The translations under genes were made by a program, and so were the position numbers. From Boswellia sacra (lineage: Eukaryota > Streptophyta > Magnoliopsida > Sapindales > Burseraceae): a DNA stretch of 64,000 nucleotides. Every line of letters begins with the position of its first letter. The first letter of the stretch is position 1. The notes under the pieces are model-generated. The model did not search any database. It saw only the letters and a program-made list of their open reading frames with translations, and was not told the DNA's origin. Where the stretch lies: the NCBI GenBank assembly GCA_013180625.2, contig SNVD02008070.1, positions 62,001-126,000 of the forward strand, written 5' to 3'. Shown here piece by piece: positions 35,500-45,946 of this stretch.

Positions 35500-38400
35500 A
35501 TGCTGTGTATATAAATTTGTAAAATGTTTATATTGCCCCTGCTTGTAATATTTATTTATTTTTAGACCCATAGCCAAATGTGAAGTATAAAACCCAAGTT
35601 AACAAAAAAAAAATTAAAGCCCAATTCAAATAACAACAACTAAAACGTTAGGCCCAGTACAAATAAAAACAACTAAAGCCCATATGTTATGACTTCTTTT
35701 TAACAAATAACAAAGACTTAAAAGAATTATATTTTTCCTTTAAAAACAAGTAAAATAAAATCTTCATTCTCTCTCCTCCACCTCCAGTCTTCCTCAACAC
35801 GCCATTCCAAAGGAAAGTAGTGCACTTTAGCAGCAGCAACTAGCGTCCAAGACTCCAAGCTACATTCAATCTCTATTCACCTCTTCTTCCCCAAATTCCA
35901 TTCAACAAAAAATAATTAGGTAAATAAAATTTCTACTTTAAGGGCTAAATATTTTAATTTTATTCACTTCCATTATCATATTTATTATTTATTTGGCAAT
36001 GCTTTTGATTTATTAGGGATTTTTTGAACTTTTTTTTATTTTGATTATAAACTTAAAATCTATTGTGTTTATATTTGAATTTATTAGTTAGCATTAGAAT
36101 AATAGAATTAGACATAGGTAGTATCTATGTGTTTAACTAAATTTATATTAATTAGCTTATTAGAATTAAAAAATTAAAACAAAATGCAAGTGGTGTTGAG
36201 TTTTTACTTCCATTTTTCTATTTATTTTTTATTTTTACTCCTTGTTTATTATGGTTTTTTTCTTGAAATGTTTTATTTTAATTATAATCACATAAAGAGT
36301 TAAATAAATTTGGGAAGACCAATGGCATAATATGAAATTTGGATCATCATTAGTTATAGATGTAATTACATTTTTTGACCACCATTTGAAATTTAATTGG
36401 ACTATCATTGGTTGTCTTTGTCATTTGCTTTTATGTCAGCTACTTTGTGATGTAGGAAAACCTAAATATACTTTAAAAATTTTAATTTGTGTTAAAATTA
36501 GGATTAATCTTAAGTTATGTGCTTCTTTTTTTTTTTCCTTCTCTTTTGAGGTTTTTGAATATAAAAGCCTTTTTTATTGTCATGTGTTGTAGATTTTGAA
36601 TATGAACTAATAAATATTAGTTTGTCCTTCTAATTTTCTCTTTTCCATCTTTTTTTCTTTTTCTCTATTTGACTACTTTCTTTCTATATCTCTTTCTATT
36701 TCTCATTCTAAGCTTTTATATCTTGTTTGAAATTTTATAATAACAAAAGCAAAGTCATTTTTTTTGTTAAACTTTTATTTATTATGCTATTTTATTTAAT
36801 TTGATGTAGTGATGAAGAAATATTTAAAAAGAAAGTCAACATCACCGCCTCCATTAGAGACAAATCATGATAGTCAAATCAAGATGGCTCAAAAGACGAT
36901 GTGGAAACCATTTTATCTAATCTGTCTATAGATTACAACCTCAGATTTTAGATTATAATCCAAATATTCGAGATCAAGTTCGAAGGGTATACTTGCAAAA
37001 GGGTCCATGTCAACTTAGAGACCATCAGTTTCCTTTCAAAAAATTTGGACAACTATCAAGACGATTTGTTTGCTCTTGGTTTGATGAATACCCTGATTGG
37101 TTGGAGTGTAGTATAGCAAAGAATGCGGTATTTTATCTTTATTGTTATCTTTTCAAGCCACAAATGGGTGATCAAGGAGGTGGTGAGTGTCTTGTTGGTG
37201 AAGGCTTTTCCAATTGGAAGAAGAAAGAAAAGCTTAGACAACATGTTAGAGGTCCCACTAGTATTCACAATGAAGCTAGGAGAAGTTGTGATGCATTAAT
37301 GAATCAAAACCAACATATTGAAACATTTTTTTCCAAGCATTCGGATCAAGCTCGAAGTAAGTATCGAACTCGTTTGATTGTTTCCATTGATTGCATTCGA
37401 TTTCTTTTAAAACAAGGGCTTTCTTTTCAGGGTAATGATGAATCTGAAGATTCATGCAATCCTGGTAACTTTTTTGAGCTTTTACAATTCCTTGCTGATC
37501 CTAATAAGAATATTAAAGTTGTTACCTTGAAAAATGCTCCTGATAACCTCAAATTGACATCTTCTGAGATTCAAAAAGACATTGTTAAAGCTGTTGAAAT
37601 TGAGACAACTAATGCCATTGTTAAAGAGATGGGTGATGCATTGTTTTCCATTTTGGTTGATGAATCTCGGGATATATCAATGAAAGAGCAAATGATTGTA
37701 GTATTACATTATGTGGATTCGAATTGACTTGTAGTTAAGGGGTTCATAGGAATTGAGCATGTTGCTAGTACTACTGCTCTTTCACTTAAAGCATCACTAG
37801 ATAACCTATTTTCAAGGCATGGATTAAGCATCTCTAGATTGCGTGGGCAAGGTTATGACGGAGCTAGTAATATGAAAGGTGAGATTAATGGTCTTAAAGC
37901 ATTAATTATGAATGAGAATAGTTATGCTTCTTATATTCATTGTTTCTCTCACCAACTTCCATTAGCATTAGTTGCTGTTGCAAGGAATCATGGTAATCTT
38001 AATACTGTTTTTAGTGTTGTTACTAATATTGTGAATGTTGTTGGGGCATCATATAAACGTCGTGATATTCTTTAAGAGAAACGAGCTATTGAGCTTATCC
38101 AAGCGCTCAATGATGGTAGTCTTTCAAGTGGGTAAGGATTAAATCAAGAGACTGCATTGAAACGTTGTGGTGATACAAGGTGGGGTTCACATTTTGGTAC
38201 TTTAGTGAGCATAATTCATATGTTTTCAGCGATAATTGATGTACTTGAAATAGTTGCTGATGATGGAGCAAATGATAATTAAAAATATGAAGCAAACGCA
38301 TTGCTAATATGGATGCAGTCATTTGATATTGTGTTTACTCTTCATTTGATGAAAGATATAATCGGTGTCACAAATGAATTGTCACAAGCATTACAAAGAA

Positions 38401-39289
38401 GGGATCAAGATATTGTGAATGTGATGATGTTGGTTAGATTGTGCAAACAACGGTTGCAAACGATAAGAGAAAGTGGGTGGGATTCTTTGCTTGATGAAGT
38501 TACTTCTTTTTGTGTCAAGCATTGTGGTCATGTTCCAAAGATGGAGGATGTGTATCTAAATCCAAGGCAATCACAACACAAGGTTCAAGAAATCACAAAC
38601 TTGCATCATTATCGTGTTGAGCTATTTTATTCCATTTTAGATATGCAACTTCAAGAGTTGAATAATCCTTTTAATGAGGCTAACACTAAGTTACTTCTGT
38701 GAGTGGCATGTCTATGTCCAAAATGAATCATTTTCTACTTTTGATAAGAAAAAACTTACACGTTTTGCACAATTTTATCCTAAAGAATTCTCTACAATAG
38801 ACCTTATGGCACATAAGTTTCAACTTGATACTTATATTATGGATATGCGTTCTAGTGTTGAGTTTTCAGGATTGAAAGGGATTGGTGATCTTGCAAGGCG
38901 TACGGTTGAAACTAAAAGGGATAAGGTATATCCACTAGTTTACATGCTTGTGACTTTAGCTTTGATCCTACCTGTTGCTACAACTACTGCGGAGAGGGTA
39001 TTTTCAGCTATGAATATTGTGAAGAACCGATTACAAAATCGGATGAATGACCAATGGATGAATGATAGTTTGATTGTACATATAGAGAAAGATATAGTTA
39101 GTAGTATTGAAAATGAAATCATCGTATAACGCTTTCAAAATATGAAAAAGCATCATGGACAGTTATAGATCAATAAATATTTTATGAACTTTTATTAAGT
39201 ATTCATATTTATTACTTGAGAAAAATTCTTATACCTATTGCTCTTTAGTTTATTGCCCCTCCTTGGTGAAATTTTTGGCTCCGTCCTTG
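35500..39289 (+). mobile_element. hAT transposon nested in the MULE transposase gene
   Basis: Contains an hAT transposase reading frame (36812-39129) opposite in orientation to the split MULE transposase. The right end reads ggctccgtccttg at 39289, whose reverse complement (caaggacggagcc) is the usual terminus form of plant hAT elements of this group. The left end is not resolved and lies somewhere between 35471 and about 35700, so the given start is approximate. No target duplication was found, so the left end may be deleted. Confidence 0.75.
36812..39129 (+). pseudogene. hAT transposase, TTF zinc finger / hATC type
   Basis: Resembles the plant TTF-type zinc-finger proteins with a C-terminal hAT dimerisation domain (zinc finger MYM-type 1-like). 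The ATG at 36812 begins MKKYLKRKSTSPPP. The TTF domain follows (KGPCQLRDHQFP, SWFDEYPDWLECS, YCYLFKP; 36990-37160). The catalytic domain includes LVDESRDISMKEQM, RGQGYDGASNMKG (37832-37870), YIHCFSHQLPLAL and CGDTRWGSH. The hATC domain ends with TTTAERVFSAMNIVKNRLQNRM (about 38983-39050). About 770 codons in one exon, broken by a frameshift near 36935, stops near 37725, 38073, 38134 and 38280, and a frameshift near 38700. Confidence 0.9.
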
Positions 39290-41829
39290 TGCACGTGCAT
39301 GCCCAAGCATACATGTCAACGATACGTTGACACGGTCGTTGCCTCTCATCTCGTACATAGTAAGACAGATACTAGTAACCCTCATATGTTCGCCCTCCTT
39401 TAAACGATCCTCCATCAACTTGTTAGCCCACGGCGAGAGATGTAATTCTGAGTTAGTAAATAACTCTTGATGCTCATAGAATTATTGCTGCAAGTTCGCC
39501 CGATAATAATATGCTAACAATGTAATCAGAAGGAATCGCGCATGTCGCAAGCAGCTGTTCATCGACTCAACAATATTTGTTGTCATGATGTTATACCGGG
39601 CCATGGAACTGTGAACGTGTCCATTTGTCGACTCCAATCTCTTGAAGAGAAGTTGCTGCTGTGGGTATATACGATTCAGATTGTCGCATATGATAGTTGA
39701 AATCAGCATAGTGATTTGTCCTTGTAGCTCAAGAGTATATATCCAACAAAGTCTTGTCCTTGAACATGGCCTTCAAGTACCCTTCAGATGATGAGTGCAC
39801 AATCCATGCAGTGCATGAGGAAAAACTTTTACAACAGCTCATTTAATGCTACAACGACGGTCAGAAACGAAAACAAGATCTCGGACATTTCGTACTACAT
39901 GATCACGTAACTGTCTCATAAACTAGTTCCACGAGTCATCATTTTTCGAATCCCTGACTCCAAATGCCAATGGGTATATTTGTTTATTTACATCCATGCA
40001 AGAAGCCAAAAATATTGTACCTCTATATTTTCTTCCAGAAAAGATCCATCAACTACGATAACTGGCCTAATTGATTATGCAAATCCAGCAATAGAGGCCC
40101 CCATACTTATAAAAATGTATCTGAAATGATTGTTGTCATCAATTTCTGAAGTCATTTTGGTCTCTGAGTTTGCTTTCTCAATTATATACATATACTTGGG
40201 GAGTTGTGTGAATGATTCCTCATGAGATCCGTGAAGTTCTTGCAAAGCTGCCTTCTTTGCCCTCAATGCCTTGTTGTATGTGATATTAATACCAAATGAC
40301 TCCTGAACATCAAACATAATATCCTTCAAACGATATATTCTTGATGCCTAAATGAATTTGTTTTTAATATGTTTGTCAATAATATGTGCAGTTACCTGTT
40401 TGTGATTTGAGTGAAGTCCGGCTTCAGAGCATGTGTGATGGTTCTTATACTTTTTCACTTGGAAGAAATGTGAATCGGCTACCTTTGTAGCATGTAAACG
40501 CCATTTACAAGATTCAGCACGACATACGACCTCAAACCTTGTTGCATTGAAGTTCCTCACCTTGAATTGAAAGTTGCATATTAATACCAAATTTGATAAC
40601 TTCTCACGAAACTCGGTTTTGCTATTAAACATTTGTCCAAATGCAACCTCAATCCTATCAATTATAAACGATGAAACATCATCGTTAACTGTGGATGATG
40701 AATGCACAACAGGTGGAATCTACCTAAATATATTAGCCCGGCAATTGTCATTTTAAGAGCCCAAATTAGCTTCTTAATGTATAGAATTTGTATCCATTCT
40801 CGGCTCATTATTCAACATTGGATCTTGTTGATGTTCGTATAGTGAAGCAATAGACGTGGAGTGAATTGGAGAAGGAATGGTAAACGGCACATCATTCAAA
40901 ATCTCTGTCTATTCATCATTATCAAAATGTGAACCGTCTACATTCTGTCCATCAATAATAAAATCATTCAAACCCTTACCCAAATCTTCAATACGAATAG
41001 TGCAATCATCATTCTTGTCGTCACCATGCTCACTAACATCATCATTACCATCATCATAATCTTCATCACCACCATCGTCATCATTCAAATCATCACTAGC
41101 ATTATTAACATCAATATTTCTTAAACTCTTAAACTCTCTAATGCTATCGAGATGAAGTACTAATCTCAATGGCATCAACGGGGGCACCCCTTCTTCATTT
41201 TCATTTAACACCCGAACTGACTCATGCCTTGTATGCCCTGAATATTGCTAAAAAAAATGTCAATGTCATCATTCAATTGTGGTTGTGCATAAGCATCAGT
41301 TGACTCACTTAATTGGTTGCTTTCACTTGCTGAGCGAAACAAAGAAGGATGAGAAGAACTTTGTCGCCTTCGCACTGCATCGGATCCTGACCTATATCTT
41401 TGCTTCTCCCTATGTTTAACTTTGATAATTAATGGTGTATATGATTGTTGGTCCTCCAAACAATGTTGTATAAAAAAATAAATATATTTGTCAATCTCAA
41501 TAGGAGTCGGTAATGGCAGAACACCTTTAAAAGCAAATTGAACCTCTAAACTTATATTATGCTTACGAAGATCCCAACCCATTTCAGTACTAATACAGTC
41601 AACGAACTCATTATAAGTAGTACACCTACGAATTATCAATGGCTTCGCTCTTCCACCGGTGTACAAATAACCACCATTCTCTTGCATAATCCAAGAACCA
41701 TTGTATAGAATAAGTATGCGTAAAGTTTTCATATCCTACATGATAGAAACATATTATATAAGGTCCGTGGACAAAAATCATTACGAAATTGTTTAAATAG
41801 GTCACAAAAACGATAATTTTGTTTAAACA

Positions 41830-42060
41830 CTTGACATATCTCGACAAAATATGCTCGACACTTGACACACTAACTCGACAAATATACACATCCGACAATC
41901 AACACATCCGACACTCCACTCGATGCAATAACTCGACACTCGACCAAAGCCTCGACGCACTCACTCGACATGTCAAGAGTCGGTCTTATATATCCGACAC
42001 ATCAAGCGATCTCGCTTGACAAATCGAGTCTTCTTTCTCCTCGATTGCGATACTAGATTT
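41830..42060. repeat. Right subterminal CpG-rich repeat field of the MULE
   Basis: Repeated actcgacactcgac, cgacacttgaca and catccgacaatc strings. These are the inverted counterpart of the left field at 30190-30910, as expected for paired protein-binding arrays of a cut-and-paste element. Confidence 0.8.
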
Positions 42061-42507
42061 TCTCTCCGATTCGCAATTTTCAGTAAATTTTGGCAAAAAT
42101 CGCACTATGTCTAAGCTTAGTTAACATACATATCCCTCGTTTAAACTCGACAATGTGGTTGAGATGTGGTTGAAAGCTACGAAAATAAGAAATAATAAAA
42201 ACATTACAATCTAACATTCTTGCACCATTTAGAGAGAGATTATGGAGAGTTATCTTACCTTGTGGCTTAGCTTCAACTCTAAAATTAAACAATGAAATGA
42301 AATAAAATAAAGTGTGTTTCAAACAATAGAGAAAGAGTATTTGACATTGTTTCTTTCTTTTTTTTTTTTTTCAAGTTTGAGTTATTAAAGATATTTTAAT
42401 TATTTCACATAAAAGTATCTATACAATCAAAATTTATCAATTTATATCTATATTTTTTTTAACTCCTAATTTTATCTTTTCTTTTTTTCAATTTTTACTT
42501 AATTAAA

Positions 42508-42686
42508 CTCTTCCCGGTGCAGTTCTATCAGTCAATTTAATCGCCATAACAGTTTCTAACAGCTGTAAACGCTGCCATCATACACGCTGCACTGCACGTA
42601 CTTTTTTCAGAGAGAATCTCTCGATCGACTCATCTTTGATACCCAGTCCAAATTAAATGTTTGTTAAATCCAATTATTTTATGTGG

Positions 42687-42750
<64 letters not shown>

Positions 42751-44739
42751 CGTCTTAATGACGAGACAAATTTTTAATGTAGCCATGGAAATTTTATTAA
42801 GAAATTAGAGAAAGACGATTGATTAACTTCGGTAATCTACGAGTTCGGTAACAAAATGCTTGTTTCTTTTGAAACGCTGACAACACTTGTAATTGAAGAC
42901 CTAACAGCAAAAGAGAGCTTGTATGTGATCTGCATTTTAATCTTGACTGTTGTTTAGCTGCGAGCCTATCGGAATTGGATTCCGACATTTGCACATGTAC
43001 TATAAGATAAAGTAATAAATTAAGGGACCATGGAGAAAGAGATATATAATATAATGATTCAGCAGAAGACAGAAATCGGAGGTCTGCTCATTTTTTCTTT
43101 TATCTCTCTAATTTGATTTCTACAATTATACCGTCAGTATTGACACTGTTGATATTTATTACCTACTTAGTCGTAGCTAGGTATCACTGTACCAATTAGT
43201 AGCTAGTGTTACCATAACTGAAACAATTTGATTCCTAAATTCCAGTTTTGATATAAATACATAAAAATTATTAAGAAATACAGCCCAATAGTTCCAGGCC
43301 ATGATCTCGATAACCCTATTTCAGTAAGTGTATTCATTACTGCACCCCATAAAAGATATGTAAAGTAAATCAGTGTACACGGTAATAATAAATGTAAAAT
43401 TCCATAAGACGTGCATTAAGGTGTTGTAGCAGCTTGAAAGTAAACCATTAATACATTTGACATCAAACTTTTGTTGATATATGTTTTTAACAATAATACA
43501 TATCTTAAAATTATACATATTAAATGATTTGATATAAAATTAAAAATATTTCATCATTCATTATATTATTAATTTATTCACTTATTTATCATTAATTAAT
43601 TATATATTATTTATTTAAGATATAAAATTTAAAATAAAATTAAAAGAGTATCATTATTCTATTTTTTTTGTAGAGTACTAAAAACAAAAATAGACGGAAG
43701 TGATTACCACTAACGTTACATCAAACAATTGAGCGCTCCTAGAGTACTAAAAAATAATTCCTTATGGAAAAACAAGCTTATACAGACATATTCATTTAAA
43801 GTTATTTATTAATCGGGATATTATCAAAACAACTTCTAAAATTTTTCTTAACATCGAACGAAATTGGTTGCAATTTTTATATCATCTATCCAACACGGAT
43901 TTCGTCCTGAAAAGACCTTGTTACCCTTATTTTTCTAACCCTTTCCTCCTCTTTCTCCACTACACAAGCCCCGCATCCCAAACTTGCACAGCCAACGTCA
44001 ATCTCGCATCTGAATCGCTGATACCTCGACAACCTTCGATCTAATTCGCAACCAATGAATCCTTATTCTCAGCCAATAAGATTCAAAATAATTTGATTTT
44101 TTAACAACTCAGTTCAAAAACCTAACTTTTTTTTTTTTTTAATTTTAAGAAACTCAGCAACCATAGATAGAAATTCTGGTCAAGTAGAAACTCATTGGTT
44201 TTTCTTCAATTTCACCTAGAAACAGTGAAAAATATAAAGCGATGTAACTTCAGCAAACTCAACAGCTCCGTTTCTTTTCTTTTTTTTTAATTCTTATTTT
44301 CTCGGTAACCTAACAGAGGAATTAAGGAAAACTAACCAAAGGCAAAGTAATCGGACTCCAAAGTCTCAGCCGTGTTTGGCCTTGCAAGGCTAGGCGGCAG
44401 ACTGCATGTGCTTCCCACGCTGTCGCTTGAGGCGTTACAGGCCTAGAGATAGACCAAGATCAGCCTTTCAGGCCAAGCTGACAATGGCTATGAAGACTGT
44501 ATCCAGAAATTTGTATTGATTGTCGGTGACCACAGTTTGATCAGCGGCGTTTCTAGAAGAAGGGGGTTTATAGATGTTGAGAGAAGGTGAAGAGATGTCA
44601 GCCTTTGTAAAGAGTGGTATTCCTTAAAAAAATTTAAATTTAATTTTTTATTAAATATAATTATATAGTTTTAAGGTTTTAAGAATCAAATACTTATTGT
44701 ATCCTCCTGCGTTTGTTAAAAAATAAACGAAATCTTTTA
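42508..44739. other. Intergenic between MULE and next TIR element
   Basis: No gene recognised. Contains the AT microsatellite listed separately. Part of 43800-44640 is less AT-rich but shows no frame or element ends I could pair. Confidence 0.45.
42688..42748. repeat. AT microsatellite
   Basis: About 30 uninterrupted TA units. Confidence 0.97.
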
Positions 44740-45150
44740 GGAAAATTTTCAGATTTGGTCCCCAATTAAAAGTAGCCTCCAAAACAAAAATTTTCATCCC
44801 AATAGCCTCTATCTAAGGTAGGCAAAGTTCCCTCTCTGCAATTTTTGGGGAGACGAAACAGAGTTACAGGTAAGGGCAGGGGATGTTGAAGAAACGGCAA
44901 ACAACAAACAATTTTTGCAGATGTTGCGGTTTTTAGGTTTCACGTTTTGATTTCTCGAGGGAGAGACGAAACGGCAAATGGTTAGAGGGGAGGGGAAGGG
45001 ATGGGATAGATAAGGTCCTAGAGTTATTCAATGGTGGGGGTGAGGGCATTATAGTAATTCTGAGAGTTGGTGGCTTTTGGCTTGAAAATTTTTCGGAACA
45101 AAGCTATTTTAAAATGGCCCCCCATTTAGGGGCTAAATGAAATGTTTCCC
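44740..45150. mobile_element. Mutator-type TIR element, 411 bp
   Basis: A perfect direct repeat aatctttta flanks it at 44731-44739 and 45151-45159 (the next base also matches). Ends read ggaaaattttcag on the left and gggaaacatttca on the right (reverse complement), and similarity continues inward (ggtccccaatt versus agcccctaaat). The core is GA-rich (gggagagacgaaacggcaaa) and has no gene. The 9-bp duplication fits Mutator-like elements. Confidence 0.85.
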
Positions 45151-45466
45151 AATCTTTTAGTTTGGACTCGGATAATATAAGAATTGCAATCAAAAGGGAC
45201 ACAATGACATGAACATAATTAAGGCTTTCCGTTTCAGTTGAGGCAAACCATAGGGATGTTTTTGATAGTATCCCTTTATTAATTAGTTGGGAGCGCATGC
45301 ATATGCAAGTTTGAAAAGAATTTGACAATGGCAAAGATGCGATGTAGACATTGTTACACCAATTAGTGAACATGATTGATAATTGGATATGCACGTTCAC
45401 TCAGTCAAATCATGCGTCAGTAGCGTAATCTCTGACATCCGTTTATTGTATGTGTAATTTAAAATG

Positions 45467-45705
45467 GAATGTTATTTATATAAATTATTTATATAAGTTT
45501 ATATGTATAAATTGATATGATATTTTTATATAATTAATACATCACTTATATATTAATTAATGTTATTTATTATTAATATATATTTATTAAATTATTGTAT
45601 TTATTTATCAAATCATATTATATTATATCAATTTATATAAATGAGTTTGTATAAATAATTTATAAAATAAATTTATATAAATAATTTATAAGAGTAGTAT
45701 TATTC
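45467..45705. mobile_element. Small TIR element (MITE), relative of 1444-1646
   Basis: Left end gaatgttatttatata and right end (reverse complement) gaataatactactctta. Both arms hold ataaattgatat strings. The right arm has an internal duplication of the ataaatttatataaataattta segment. It lies about 240 bp upstream of a PME start codon. Confidence 0.6.
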
Positions 45706-45727
45706 TTAATTCAATACATATATTACA

Positions 45728-45843
45728 GTCCAAACCTAATAATTTCTTGTTAGATCCAAAAACAAGACCCGTCCATTACTATATCCCAAACCCAATAATT
45801 TTCTGTTAGATCCAAAAACAAGACCCGTCCATTACTGTATGCC
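45728..45843 (+). repeat. Tandem 58-bp duplication in PME upstream region
   Basis: Two adjacent copies, each containing gttagatccaaaaacaagac and ccgtccattact, differing at a few bases. It ends about 100 bp before the ATG at 45947, so it lies in the promoter or 5' leader. Confidence 0.85.
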
Positions 45844-45946
45844 CAAAACAACAGCCATCAAGCGTCTTTATTTAGCTGCATTCACTCTTTAATTTATTCA
45901 ATTTCCAAACTCTCTCTCTCCATCGCCAGATACTACACAATCAATC

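Larger units (their letters stand above)
35096..41732 (-). pseudogene. MuDR-type (MULE) transposase, interrupted
   Basis: Reads leftward. An N-terminal region starts at the ATG at 41732 (RILILYNGSWI...). An Asp-rich acidic linker (about 41000-41130) follows. The MuDR DNA-binding domain spans about 40707-40350 (EFREKLSNLVLICNFQFKV, VVCRAESCKWRLHA). The DDE transposase core starts near 40065 (PVIVVDGSFLEEKYRGT, then PLAFGVRDSKNDDSW). The C-terminal SWIM zinc finger is at 35470-35390 (FDLDQLPCVHVLAIC), followed by a CCHC knuckle (KCGQCGSSGHNHQTC) near 35150-35190. An hAT element separates the DDE part (ending near 39290) from the SWIM part. Several in-frame stops, for example after KNKFI near 40350 and after SMGASIAGFA near 40075, add to the decay. 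Confidence 0.9.
29576..42498. mobile_element. 12.9-kb Mutator-like element with Ulp1 protease gene
   Basis: Bounded by a perfect 9-bp target duplication, ttaattaaa, at 29567-29575 and 42499-42507. Its ends form terminal inverted repeats of about 100 bp that start gggaaaatta on the left and gtaaaaattg on the right (reverse complement), both containing gttgataaattttgattg or attgataaattttgattg. Inside are CpG-rich subterminal repeats at both ends, a plus-strand DUF1985/Ulp1 protease gene, a minus-strand MuDR-type transposase gene, and an hAT element nested in the latter. A 9-bp duplication, MuDR transposase and Ulp1 cargo fit the Ulp1-bearing MULEs known as Kaonashi in Arabidopsis. All its genes are broken, so it cannot move by itself. 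Confidence 0.93.

Noticed and set aside
35510..35570. attgcccctgcttg as the left end of the nested hAT
   Set aside because: It lies in the same orientation as the right-end string, not inverted, so it cannot be the matching terminus.
40909..41211. Asp-rich open frame as a separate acidic protein
   Set aside because: It lies in line with the MULE transposase, between its N-terminal region and DNA-binding domain, and is best read as part of it.
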